60,753 bases of DNA from Saprospiraceae bacterium (GTDB lineage Bacteria > Bacteroidota > Bacteroidia > Chitinophagales > Saprospiraceae): positions 1 through 60,753 of the forward strand of contig JALHOZ010000025.1 in NCBI GenBank assembly GCA_022842725.1, given 5' to 3'. The notes beneath the pieces were generated by a model. The model saw nothing but the letters and a program-made list of their open reading frames with translations, made no database searches and had not been told where the DNA came from. Of the stretch, positions 17,998-27,190 are shown in pieces; position 1 is the stretch's first letter; every line of letters starts with the position of its first letter. Made by a program: the position numbers and the translations under genes.

Positions 17998-19818
17998 TTA
18001 ATCATAAACCTCAGTTGTTGTCAATGATTCCATAAAACGGACAATATCTTTGATCTCGTTTTGTGTCAGATTTACCGGATCCGATGATAATGTCTGATGT
18101 TTCAAATCAAAGCCCAGACCATTTCCTCCTCCTTTGTTGTAAAAATCCATCACCTCTTCCAGATTTTTAAAGGCCCCGTTGTGCATATACGGACTTGTTT
18201 TGGCTACGTTTCGTAACGTTGTGGTTTTGAACGAAAATAAAAGATGTTCTGTTTCATCCCGTGGCCTTCCACTACCTATCCTGCCCGGATCGGGATCGGG
18301 AGTCATCGCAAGATTGGTCAACCATTTTTCGGGAATACCTAAAACCTCACTTTCACTTTCTTTATAGGACGGAGGAACCAATCCACTGAAAGTCGGCATA
18401 AAATGACACGTAGCACAGGCTGCTTTTCCGGCAAAAAGATTAAATCCTCTTATCACAGCAGAATCAATAGAAATGATTTCATTTCTCATAAACCGATCAA
18501 AAGGCGAATTCATATCTGTAAGGGTTGCGACATACGTCGTTATCGCTGCAGTTACAGCATATTTACTTATTTTTTCTTTGGGAAAAATTTTATCAAATTG
18601 TTTTTTGTACTCCGGATGATGCTCCAACTTTTCCATGATTACCATAAAATCTGAATTAAACTCAGATTTATCCATGACTACTTGGACAATCTGCCGCGAC
18701 GGATCATCTTCTCTCAGATCATAAAAAAATCCTTTGGTATAGATCGCATTTATCAACGTAGGCGTATTGCGAAACCCTTGCAAACCTGTGGTATTGGTGG
18801 CAGATTTTTCCAAACCATCTGTAAAATAAAGTTCGGGTTTGTGGCAGCTTGCACAGGACATGGTACTATCTGAGGATAAAATCGGGTCGTAAAAAAGTTT
18901 TTTACCCAGTTCCAAAACATTTGGATCTTCAATCATTTCCGTTGGCAGATTGGCAAAATAGTCTTTTTTGAAAAAGTTTTCTAAAAATAAGTCCTGTGCC
19001 TGAAAACTCAATGCATATTTTTGGTTTGGCACTCTTGCCATTACTTCACGCTCATTGGGTTTCCACGATGATAGAATTTGTAATAAAGGTCTGATATGTT
19101 TTTTATAGAAAAAAACCCGATCAAAGGTGTTGAAATCTGTGTTATGATTCAAATATTTTTCAGCGGCACGACATTCTTTATCCACCAATGTCAACACTTC
19201 GTGTTGTGGAAAAACCTGTCGGATACATTCCTGTATTCCGATAAGATTTTGTTTGCTGTTTTGCAGACCGGATCCTGAACCCGGTGTATCAAAACCCGTG
19301 ACCTGAAGCGTGTACAATCTGATGATATCTTTGTATAGCGCCATTTTGATATCTGCCTCCACCAAATCATACCTTACAAATACATTTTTGGTTTTTTTGA
19401 TACTCCTATTCAATTCCCGAACTTTTTCCAATATTGTTTTTTTATTGGGCTGTTCTTCATAGAGAAATTCATCAATTACCTGTAGTCCTTCGGGCTCCAA
19501 AACATTTACCGTTGGAATATTTTGTTCTACCGACAATAAAGGTGGTCCGTTATAGTATCGTTTTACGGTTTCTTCACTAATATATTCCAACAAAAACTGA
19601 ATTTGCCTGAACCCACCCTGAAACTTTGTGTATTGATTTTTAATTTTTTCTTCAGAAACATCTGACTCCAACGCTTTTTCCAAAATCAATCCGTTTTGAT
19701 AAAAAGTATCCAGCTTATTATCCAAAAAAAGGAGCAAGGGCGATTGTTGCTCTGTTTTATCAAAAGAAAAAAAACCAACCACAACTACCAATATTGTATA
19801 TAAAATTTTCCATTTCAT
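17998..19818 (-). CDS. Di-haem cytochrome c peroxidase/MauG-like with extra N-terminal domain
   Basis: A 606-residue periplasmic protein. After a signal/anchor (residues 1-20) there is a helical region of about 270 residues of unknown role (possibly imelysin-like), followed by a CCP/MauG module with two haem sites, CASCHKPELYFTDG and CATCHFMPTFSG, plus the linker RNTPTLINA. A C-terminal motif THNGAF-like YMHNGAFKNLEEVMDFYNKGGG is typical of this family. Its function next to phosphate genes is not clear; it may be an independent unit with its own promoter in the gap 19819-20050. Confidence 0.88.
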   Translation of the reverse strand: MKWKILYTILVVVVGFFSFDKTEQQSPLLLFLDNKLDTFYQNGLILEKALESDVSEEKIKNQYTKFQGGFRQIQFLLEYISEETVKRYYNGPPLLSVEQNIPTVNVLEPEGLQVIDEFLYEEQPNKKTILEKVRELNRSIKKTKNVFVRYDLVEADIKMALYKDIIRLYTLQVTGFDTPGSGSGLQNSKQNLIGIQECIRQVFPQHEVLTLVDKECRAAEKYLNHNTDFNTFDRVFFYKKHIRPLLQILSSWKPNEREVMARVPNQKYALSFQAQDLFLENFFKKDYFANLPTEMIEDPNVLELGKKLFYDPILSSDSTMSCASCHKPELYFTDGLEKSATNTTGLQGFRNTPTLINAIYTKGFFYDLREDDPSRQIVQVVMDKSEFNSDFMVIMEKLEHHPEYKKQFDKIFPKEKISKYAVTAAITTYVATLTDMNSPFDRFMRNEIISIDSAVIRGFNLFAGKAACATCHFMPTFSGLVPPSYKESESEVLGIPEKWLTNLAMTPDPDPGRIGSGRPRDETEHLLFSFKTTTLRNVAKTSPYMHNGAFKNLEEVMDFYNKGGGNGLGFDLKHQTLSSDPVNLTQNEIKDIVRFMESLTTTEVYD

Positions 19819-20054
19819 TTGTGTATTTTTTGTTGGTGGGTTGATGGTCTGCTTTTTAAAAAACGTTTCTGTTTCATCATGTTTTGTCGTTCAGGACTCA
19901 ACAAATAATCAGATTTTATCTTTTTGTTTTAATTTAATAAGGAAGAACTTTTACCTATATGATAAAAATAGTAATGTTGATCCTTTGGTTTGATTTTTCT
20001 CCATACATTTTATAAAAGAACAAAAATAAGGCCGTTAAGTTATCCCAATAAAAA

Positions 20055-20078
20055 AGCTCCGGTCTGCTGACCGGAGCT
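20055..20078 (-). terminator. Rho-independent terminator of the SusC/SusD operon
   Basis: A perfect 10-bp stem AGCTCCGGTC/GACCGGAGCT with a 4-base loop, followed on the minus strand by a run of T (the plus strand shows AATAAAAAA before it). It lies 30 bases after the SusD stop. Confidence 0.85.
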
Positions 20079-20108
20079 CTTTCATTCATATAAATAAACA
20101 AACATCAA

Positions 20109-21575
20109 TTACTTCAGATACCACATTAATGTGTTGATATCATCACCGCCTTGTCTGGTGACTGCTTCTGTCCTGTTGCTTCCGTTTAATGCCTGCTCTC
20201 CGATAGGATAGATAAATCTTACCGGTATTTTTCCACCGTTCTGATTGGATACGGCAGGAGTAAGTGCAGGTATTTTGGTTCTTCTCCAGTCAAACCATGC
20301 TTCCATTCCCTGGTAAAACAAACTGATCCATTTCTGGAAGCCGATTTTTTTCAGGTCTTCGCCGGCATTTCCGGTAAGAGCCACTTCCGGTTGTATAAAA
20401 TAATCAGGCTCTACGCTTCTGTCGTAATATCCCAAAGATGCATTGATACCGTTGGTATAATAGGTATTCACATTTCCGGATATCCAACCTTTGGCTGTTG
20501 CTTCAGCTAATAAAAACTGCAACTCTGCATAGGTCATAATCACACCTTTTGCGATATTTAATCCTTCTGCAGAAATAGCGTCTTCATAAAATAAAGCGCC
20601 TATTCTGGATTGATTGTCCGGTCCACCGGCATATGTCAAAGCATCTACATCATTTAATCCGTTAGGAATTCCGATAAACACTTCGTTGGCACTTCCTTCT
20701 GTTTTAGGTGTAGCCCTGAAAAACACAGTCAATCTCGGGTCTCCCAACGTTTTTAAAGTATCCAACATAAACTTACTGGCTCTGAACTCATTAAATGAAC
20801 CACTTCTGGCAGAAAACAGCGGAAACTGATCCGGAGATGCTGCTTTAAAGGTAAAAACAGCGTTATCATTGTTATTTTCAAACAAAGGATTGGCAACGGC
20901 ATTGGATATCATCTCATTTAAAGCAGCAGCAGGCGACTTTTTGTTGGAGATTCTGATCAGATATCTCACTTTCAAAGAGTTGGCCAACTTTCTCCACTTA
21001 GCCAGATTGCCATTATAAATAAGATCTCCGGCTACCACACCTGAAGTTCCGGCAATCAATTGGTTGGCTTCGGTCAAATCTGCCAGAATACCGGTGTAGA
21101 TATCTTCCTGGCTGTCATATTTTGCATAATAAATACCACTTTTTGCTTTGATTGCTTCAGAATAAGGTACATCACCATATGCATCAGTCAATAACGAATA
21201 CATCCATGCTCTCATAATAAGAGCAACCGCTTTGGTTCCGTTATCACCTGTTTCATCAGCCAGTATTATTATGTTTTCGATGTCTCTCAGTCTGCCATAG
21301 GTAGTATTCCAGATACCGTTGATTTCACCCCAAAGGTATCGGTCTTCGTTGACAAACTGGTTTTTTGCTGTATGTTGAATAACAATATTGCCAATACCCC
21401 AGGCTTCTCCCAAAACCTGATTGATCATATCCCGCTGAATATCCGGCAACAATAATTGAGACGTCACTTTGACCGGAGCATTGTTGTTTGTATTGATCTC
21501 TTCAAAATCCTGTGTGCAGGCAAACAAAGATACAATGACAAACAAAGCACCTATAAAATAATATAATTTGTTCAT
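20109..21575 (-). CDS. SusD/RagB-family outer-membrane lipoprotein
   Basis: A 488-residue lipoprotein (LFAC lipobox at residue 20). SusD-like features: helical TPR-type body (YSLLTDAYGDVPYSEA, a hallmark motif), NLAKWRKLANSLKVRYLIRIS, and the C-terminal YPIGEQALNGSNRTEA. It is the surface lid that passes ligand to the TonB-dependent porin encoded 21 bases upstream. The ligand is unknown; the island suggests a phosphorylated compound instead of a glycan, since no glycoside hydrolase accompanies it. Confidence 0.93.
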   Translation of the reverse strand: MNKLYYFIGALFVIVSLFACTQDFEEINTNNNAPVKVTSQLLLPDIQRDMINQVLGEAWGIGNIVIQHTAKNQFVNEDRYLWGEINGIWNTTYGRLRDIENIIILADETGDNGTKAVALIMRAWMYSLLTDAYGDVPYSEAIKAKSGIYYAKYDSQEDIYTGILADLTEANQLIAGTSGVVAGDLIYNGNLAKWRKLANSLKVRYLIRISNKKSPAAALNEMISNAVANPLFENNNDNAVFTFKAASPDQFPLFSARSGSFNEFRASKFMLDTLKTLGDPRLTVFFRATPKTEGSANEVFIGIPNGLNDVDALTYAGGPDNQSRIGALFYEDAISAEGLNIAKGVIMTYAELQFLLAEATAKGWISGNVNTYYTNGINASLGYYDRSVEPDYFIQPEVALTGNAGEDLKKIGFQKWISLFYQGMEAWFDWRRTKIPALTPAVSNQNGGKIPVRFIYPIGEQALNGSNRTEAVTRQGGDDINTLMWYLK

Positions 21576-21596
21576 GATTTCTTTTTTTTAAAATGA

Positions 21597-24500
21597 TTAG
21601 AATTTCAGTCCTACATTGACACCGATACTTCTCGTGGAAGGAATTGCCACTGACTCCACACCCGGGATAATCGTTCCTCCGGCTGTAGAAGCAGTTTCAG
21701 GATCAACATGTGGCACTTTAGACCATAATGCAAGATTTCTTCCTACCAAAGAAATATTAATATCTCTTACACCTGATTTTCCAAGCCACTTATTAGGAAT
21801 AGTATACGACAAAGTAACCTCACGAAGTTTGGTAAAGCTTGCATCATACATTACACCTTCGATCAATCTTCTGCCTAATGTATAACTTGTATGCCATTCT
21901 CTTGCAGAAAGTTTGGTTGCATTTGGCGCAAAACTTCCGTCAGCATTCTGAACCACACCCTCACCGATGACACCATTACCTTCTTTGGAAAGGTCATATC
22001 CATCTGCTCTTCCTTCGAGGGTCTCAACGATGATTCCACCTTCACGACCTACGGTCTGTGTATGTGAATATATTTTTCCGCCCTGTCTGGTGTCAAACAA
22101 TACAGACAATGCCAATCCTTTGTAAGAAAATGTATTTCTCAAACCAGCCAACCAATCAGGATTATAATTACCCAGATTGATTCTTTCTGTGGTTGCTACC
22201 GGTTTACCATTTGCTGAATACACGATTTGACCGACATATTGTCCTGAAGCATCATAATATTTATCATTCGGATCAGAAGATACTCTTTCAAAACCGATTC
22301 CATACATTTCTCCCATTCTTTCACCGACTCTTGCTTCAACCGTCACATATCTGGACGCCATGACATAATTGGTGATTTCCTGTCCTGATTCAGGGTCAGT
22401 AAATAATTCTTTGACTTCACTTCGGTTTGTTGACCAGTTTACGTCAATATCCCAATTGAAGCCGTCATTTTTCGAACTTTTGAAAGGAGATAAGTGCAAC
22501 ATAGCCTCAAATCCGTTATTCTGAATCAATCCGGCATTGATGATACGGGAAGTATATCCGGTTGTATTACTCAACTGAATAGGTAATATCTGGTTTCGGC
22601 TGTTGGTGTTGTAATAGGTAAGATCAAGTCCTACTCTGTTGAGCCAAAACTTCAATTCTGTTCCTACTTCAAAAGAGCTGCTGATTTCAGGTTTTAACGC
22701 TGCATTAGGCAACACGGAAGACTCTTCAAAAGTTGGCAATCCGTTAGCTGCTGTTTGTGCATTAAATGTGGCAAGTAATTGATAAGGATCGGTATCATTT
22801 CCAACCTGAGCATATCCAAGTCTTAATTTTCCAAAAGAAAATACATCGCTCTTAATGTTCATTGCTTCTGTAAACACAAAACTGGAGCTCGCACTATAGT
22901 ACAAATAACTGTTGTTATCAGCAGGAAGTGTACTGGACCAGTCATTACGCAATGAAAAATCAAGGAATAAATAGTTTTTATATCCCAGATTCGTAAAAGC
23001 ATACAAACTGTTGATTCTTTTTTTGGAATTAAATGTAAAAGACTGTAACGGCACCTTGGTATTGTTTAACGAATAAATACCCGGTACAGCCAGTTCAGGA
23101 GCACTCACGTCAGATTGATTAAATCTTTGATCCAATCTGTTTCCTCCAAGGGACACAGAATAAGAAAAATCGTTATCATTTTGCGGAGCAAATGCCAATA
23201 AAAAGTCAGTATTTCTTTCTTCAGAAAAGATTTTTTCCTCTCTGTAGCTACCCAGTTTAAATCTTTGGGTACTGTAAGCTCTTCTTCTGTCTCTGAATTC
23301 ATTATTGATGTCTGTACCGCTTCTCAACATCAGACTGAGTGCCGGTGTAAACTGATAATTCAAAGAAAGATTTCCGAATACTCTGTTGAGATCCTGACTG
23401 TTTGTATTTTCAAACACATTAAAATACGGATTGTCGTGATAGTTATAGTTGAATCCGAATTGATTCAAACCTTCACGACCGGCCATCCAGTAATTTCTGG
23501 AATTTTCCGTGTTGATATTTCTTGGAAACCAACAGTTAAACAGGTACATGATGTTTTCAGTACCATAACTCAGGTTGGGTCTGTTTCCGCTTTTATTGTT
23601 CATGATATTGACGTTCATCCTTACTTTAAATTTATCGGTAAGGTTGTATCCACCGTTAAATGCCGTCGTATATCGGTTCAGATCCGTATTAGGCACGATA
23701 CCTGTCTGATTCAAAGAGGTAAAAGACACCCTGAAATCACCTTTATCATTGCTTCCTGCGATCGCTACATTATTGGTAAATGCATGACCGGTTTGGAAAA
23801 AGTTTTTGATATTGTCCGGTTGAGCTGAAAATGGTGTGGCTGTGATCTGTCCTCTTTGTGCCAATTGGGCTGAAATAGAAACAGGTCCGATGACAGGAAA
23901 AAGATTTCCTACATCACCACCTCTGAAACCATTAGCTGTAGGTGAGTCGTACTGAGCGATAAGCTGGCCATCCATTTTAGGTCCCCAACTTTCGTCCACA
24001 CCGTCTCTCAATCCTCCGCCATTACCATCTACAAAGTTGAACTCTCCGTTCAAACCCTGACCGTATACATTCTGATATTCCGGAAGGATTAATGGATTTT
24101 CAAACGAAACCGAAGAATTGACAGAAATTCCAAGTCCCGGATTTTTTTTACCTGTTTTGGTTTTGATGACGATAGCACCATTGGCAGCTCTCGAACCATA
24201 CAAAGCCGTAGCACTGGCACCTTTTAATACCGTAACCGTTTCAATATCATCAGGATTGACAAATCCGGCACCGTTACCGTAGTCAGCTTCCTGAAAACTT
24301 CGACCTGAAGATCCGTTAAACTGGTTGGTGATCGGCACCCCATCCACGACAAACAATGGTTGATTGTTGTTGATATTCAAAGATCTTTCTCCCCGGATAG
24401 AGACCCTTGCCGATGCTCCGATACCACTGGGATTACCCACGATGGTAACTCCGGCCACTTTTCCTGCCAAAGAGTTCAGCAAATTGGTTTCTCTTGCCTT

Positions 24501-24902
24501 AGTCAGGTCATCACCCTGTACGTCCTGTACAGCATAACCCAAAGCCTTTTTTTCTCTTTTGATACCAAGTGCTGTAACTGTAACCTCATTCAGACCTACG
24601 GCATCATCTTCCATTTCAATATTCTGGAAGGTTGTACTTTCTACAGTGATTGTTTTGGTTTTATAACCAATGTAAGAAATGACCAACGTGGCCGGCATAT
24701 TTGACACCATCATTTCAAATTTTCCATCGATATCGGTGATGGTTCCTACAGTAGTACCTTTTTCAATGACAGAAGCCCCTATCAAGGGTTCAGAAGAGAT
24801 ACTTCTGATGACACCTGTAATTTTTTGTTGTCCATAGACTGACCATGACATCCCAAACAGGAGCATGAACCATAAAAATCGTGTAAAAATTTGGTTTCGC
24901 AT
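21597..24902 (-). CDS. SusC/RagA-family TonB-dependent outer-membrane transporter
   Basis: A 1101-residue protein: signal peptide (1-24), carboxypeptidase-like domain (26-105, VIRSISSEPLIGASV...DGKFEM), plug domain (about 115-230, ending GSRAANGAIVIKTK) and a large beta-barrel ending in GVNVGLKF. The TonB box is not obvious. With the SusD protein it forms a pedal-bin type uptake complex for a substrate too big for porins. Directly beside five phosphorus-acquisition genes it may import organophosphate or phosphonate compounds; this is inferred from context. Confidence 0.94.
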   Translation of the reverse strand: MRNQIFTRFLWFMLLFGMSWSVYGQQKITGVIRSISSEPLIGASVIEKGTTVGTITDIDGKFEMMVSNMPATLVISYIGYKTKTITVESTTFQNIEMEDDAVGLNEVTVTALGIKREKKALGYAVQDVQGDDLTKARETNLLNSLAGKVAGVTIVGNPSGIGASARVSIRGERSLNINNNQPLFVVDGVPITNQFNGSSGRSFQEADYGNGAGFVNPDDIETVTVLKGASATALYGSRAANGAIVIKTKTGKKNPGLGISVNSSVSFENPLILPEYQNVYGQGLNGEFNFVDGNGGGLRDGVDESWGPKMDGQLIAQYDSPTANGFRGGDVGNLFPVIGPVSISAQLAQRGQITATPFSAQPDNIKNFFQTGHAFTNNVAIAGSNDKGDFRVSFTSLNQTGIVPNTDLNRYTTAFNGGYNLTDKFKVRMNVNIMNNKSGNRPNLSYGTENIMYLFNCWFPRNINTENSRNYWMAGREGLNQFGFNYNYHDNPYFNVFENTNSQDLNRVFGNLSLNYQFTPALSLMLRSGTDINNEFRDRRRAYSTQRFKLGSYREEKIFSEERNTDFLLAFAPQNDNDFSYSVSLGGNRLDQRFNQSDVSAPELAVPGIYSLNNTKVPLQSFTFNSKKRINSLYAFTNLGYKNYLFLDFSLRNDWSSTLPADNNSYLYYSASSSFVFTEAMNIKSDVFSFGKLRLGYAQVGNDTDPYQLLATFNAQTAANGLPTFEESSVLPNAALKPEISSSFEVGTELKFWLNRVGLDLTYYNTNSRNQILPIQLSNTTGYTSRIINAGLIQNNGFEAMLHLSPFKSSKNDGFNWDIDVNWSTNRSEVKELFTDPESGQEITNYVMASRYVTVEARVGERMGEMYGIGFERVSSDPNDKYYDASGQYVGQIVYSANGKPVATTERINLGNYNPDWLAGLRNTFSYKGLALSVLFDTRQGGKIYSHTQTVGREGGIIVETLEGRADGYDLSKEGNGVIGEGVVQNADGSFAPNATKLSAREWHTSYTLGRRLIEGVMYDASFTKLREVTLSYTIPNKWLGKSGVRDINISLVGRNLALWSKVPHVDPETASTAGGTIIPGVESVAIPSTRSIGVNVGLKF

Positions 24903-24940
24903 ACAAATAAATTTTGGTTTTACATTTGAATGCGCTAAGG

Positions 24941-24957
24941 TGATAAGTTAATGTTAA
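24941..24957 (-). promoter_or_regulatory. Candidate PhoP/PhoB-like direct repeat upstream of susC
   Basis: On the minus strand TTAACA-TTAAC-TTATCA gives two 6-mers 11 bases apart, the arrangement of PhoP boxes (TTAACA-like) in Firmicutes. It is 39-55 bases before the susC ATG. An inverted partner AACATTAA lies at about 24973. The Pho box of this lineage is not known to me, so the assignment is tentative. Confidence 0.25.
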
Positions 24958-25255
24958 GGGAATAATGAATCAACATTAAGTTGATGTAATCAATAGGTTA
25001 AGCCATCTCCGGATTTTTATATTACATTAACATGTCGGGCGGATAAGATTCAAATATTTGTAGCCATCCATATATATGGCCAACAAAACCAAAGAAAATA
25101 TACTCTTCCGAAGTTCATATACATTTTATGTTGGTAATATTTTTTTAACGTAGCAAACGTTTTTATTCAAACATTTTGGCAAAAACGTTACCATCAAAGC
25201 AGGCTTTTGGATTAACGATATTTAAGACCCAAAACTTTAGATTTCAAAACCTAAC

Positions 25256-25292
25256 AAAAAGGCACATCACTGAATGGTGGTGTGCCTTTTTT
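25256..25292. terminator. Strong bidirectional terminator hairpin
   Basis: AAAAAGGCACATCAC and GTGGTGTGCCTTTTT pair over 14-15 bases (one mismatch) around TGAATG, with T-runs in both directions. On the minus strand it lies 115 bases after the DUF262 stop and is probably its terminator. Confidence 0.75.
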
Positions 25293-25330
25293 ATTTGGGG
25301 GAGGTGGATATTAAGGGAGGGATGGGTCTG

Positions 25331-25395
25331 GCGCTTGGCGCCGTTTTTCTGTGTTGCGCCTGCGGCAGAAAAATGCAGCTAAGCGCATGTTAGCA
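25331..25395 (-). repeat. Long palindrome with attC-like borders next to the FRG-DUF262 module
   Basis: Arms 25331-25351 and 25366-25386 are complementary at 17 of 21 positions, with a 14-base loop (TGTTGCGCCTGCGG). GC content is far above the surroundings. GTTAGCA follows at 25389. Read on the minus strand this is TGCTAAC, then the stem: the order of an integron attC site (R'' box, then imperfect palindrome). The expected GTTRRRY box at the far end is not seen, so the site is either decayed or of another kind. Confidence 0.5.
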
Positions 25396-25406
25396 GAATT
25401 TTTAAA

Positions 25407-26456
25407 TTAAAGATATTCTGAAATTATCCTTAGTCTTTCTTTGATATTCGAAACGTCATTTGTTCCATATTGTGATAATCTATCAAATTCAATCAAATCA
25501 AAATTGGCAAATTCATAACTTTCTTCTGCAATTTTTCTATTTTCTTTAACTCGTTCTTCAAATTTTTCAAGTTGAATTCTTGTGATTTTTTTACCATCTT
25601 CCATATATGATTTAAAAAGAAGATAATAAATAACCATAATACCTTGCGTTCTTAATAGAGGATCTTGATCAATAAACACTGTGACCATTTCATCTAAAAT
25701 TTTATTTACCGTATTTTGAAATTCGTCAACTGAACTTTTTTTACCTGTTTTATAATTTCTTGCCATTAAATCTAAAAACACCTTCTTTGTATCAACTATA
25801 CGATTGTTTTCATGGACAGATACTTCAAGTAACAAGAATCTACCAGCAACTTCATAATGTTGGTATCTGTTGTTTTTGAATCTAACTTTTGCTGTAAATA
25901 AATTGTTTTCAGAAATATATCGAATTGCTCTAACCATATCGCCTCCGAAAGCGTTTCTTTTTTCAGCTGAATTAAGAGGAACCGCCTCATTTAATCTTGA
26001 AAACATATCTTCAATTAATTCAATATCATCAGTCGCCACTCCAACAATTGGCAAAACGAATGAATCAAATTTTATTCTGATTTTTGGATATTCTTGAGCG
26101 ATATCATTATAGCTCATTCCGTTCAATTTAGTAGTTGGGTCATCCTGGTAATCAAAATCATCAGATAACCTAAACTTTCCTTCAATAAAAGCCCAAATGG
26201 TTTCTAATCTTTGCTTTCCATCAATAATGGCAAATGATTTTCCTTGTAAAACTCTCTCATCTCTTGAAAATTGATGAAAATAAATTTTTGGAATATCATA
26301 ATTGTTTAAAATTGAATCTATCAATAATTGTTTCTTTTCAGGTGTCCAAACACCTCCATTTCTTTGATATTCTGGGTCAACGATAATTTCGTCCTTTTCT
26401 GAATAAATCCGTAAAATTGTTGAATGTTGAACTGGGAACGTTTCTATATAACTCAT
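25407..26456 (-). CDS. DUF262 (ParB/GmrSD-N-like) protein
   Basis: A 349-residue protein with the DUF262 fold: EYQRNGGVWTPEKKQLLIDSIL (residues 29-50) and the ParB-type D79GKQR83 motif, followed by NAFGGDMVR. Such domains are nucleotide-dependent nucleases or regulators in GmrSD, Ssp and related anti-phage systems. No HNH (DUF1524) domain follows here; the C-terminal part is helical and unrecognised. Its ATG overlaps the FRG gene stop (ATGA, 26453-26456), so both are made together. Second gene of a probable defence or toxin-antitoxin module. Confidence 0.87.
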   Translation of the reverse strand: MSYIETFPVQHSTILRIYSEKDEIIVDPEYQRNGGVWTPEKKQLLIDSILNNYDIPKIYFHQFSRDERVLQGKSFAIIDGKQRLETIWAFIEGKFRLSDDFDYQDDPTTKLNGMSYNDIAQEYPKIRIKFDSFVLPIVGVATDDIELIEDMFSRLNEAVPLNSAEKRNAFGGDMVRAIRYISENNLFTAKVRFKNNRYQHYEVAGRFLLLEVSVHENNRIVDTKKVFLDLMARNYKTGKKSSVDEFQNTVNKILDEMVTVFIDQDPLLRTQGIMVIYYLLFKSYMEDGKKITRIQLEKFEERVKENRKIAEESYEFANFDLIEFDRLSQYGTNDVSNIKERLRIISEYL

Positions 26457-27190
26457 TTTAATTTCATTTTTAATATTTCACCAATACTTGATAGTTCTGG
26501 AAAGAGTGAAAATTTATTAACACTTAATAAGTCTAATTCTTTACGCAATGTACCTTTAGACTCAAGTGGTATTCTATATTTTCGAATGATTCCATCATCA
26601 CAAAAGCTTTCTAGGGGTTGTTTGTCGATGTGATGAATTGTGAATACTCCGAGTTGAGCTTGGATTCTAGGATTATTTCTAGTGGCTATGGTTGCTACTG
26701 GAGATAATTCAACTCTTTTATTTGAGTTGATATTTTCAATATTGTAACTTTTTAAAAACTCATCATCAAAAGAAGGTATAAAATTTTTTTCACTTGTTTT
26801 AATATTTGCTTTCTTATTTAGCTCGATAGGTTTTAACATCCACAGTGCACTATCGGTTTCATTATTTTCATCATTTACAGCAAAGTACAAAGCAGTAAGT
26901 GGGCTCTCTGACCAATCCAATAATCTTGTAGGTACACCATAATGTTGCATTAAAAACATCCAATCAAAATCATCTTTGGGAGCAGTATCTATAAGTAAAG
27001 AGGCTGATTGCTTAAATCTTGTTAAAAGAGTCAATTCAGAAGATCCTTCTGCATATCTAAAAATACCTGGTGTTAATTCCCATTTGAAATCACTTTGACC
27101 TCTATACCAAATATCCTCATCATAAGTCCCAATGTCATTGACAAGTATCGATATTAGGTCATTTACATTATTAATTGTTTTATAACTCAT
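26453..27190 (-). CDS. FRG-domain protein
   Basis: A 245-residue cytoplasmic protein with an FRG domain. The name-giving motif is here W-Y29-R30-G31-Q; the second signature, QHYGVPTRLLDWSESPLTALYFAV (residues 82-105, shown here in part as TRLLDWSESPL), is complete. The biochemical activity of FRG domains is not established to my knowledge; they are frequent in defence islands and toxin-like contexts. First gene of the two-gene module, with the stop overlapping the DUF262 start. A 7-mer GTTAGCA (minus strand, 27204-27210) lies 14 bases before its ATG. Confidence 0.86.
   Translation of the reverse strand: MSYKTINNVNDLISILVNDIGTYDEDIWYRGQSDFKWELTPGIFRYAEGSSELTLLTRFKQSASLLIDTAPKDDFDWMFLMQHYGVPTRLLDWSESPLTALYFAVNDENNETDSALWMLKPIELNKKANIKTSEKNFIPSFDDEFLKSYNIENINSNKRVELSPVATIATRNNPRIQAQLGVFTIHHIDKQPLESFCDDGIIRKYRIPLESKGTLRKELDLLSVNKFSLFPELSSIGEILKMKLK

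Noticed and set aside
25331-25395. Reading the palindrome as an ordinary terminator
   Set aside because: The loop is long, there is no T run after the stem, and a better terminator lies at 25256-25292.
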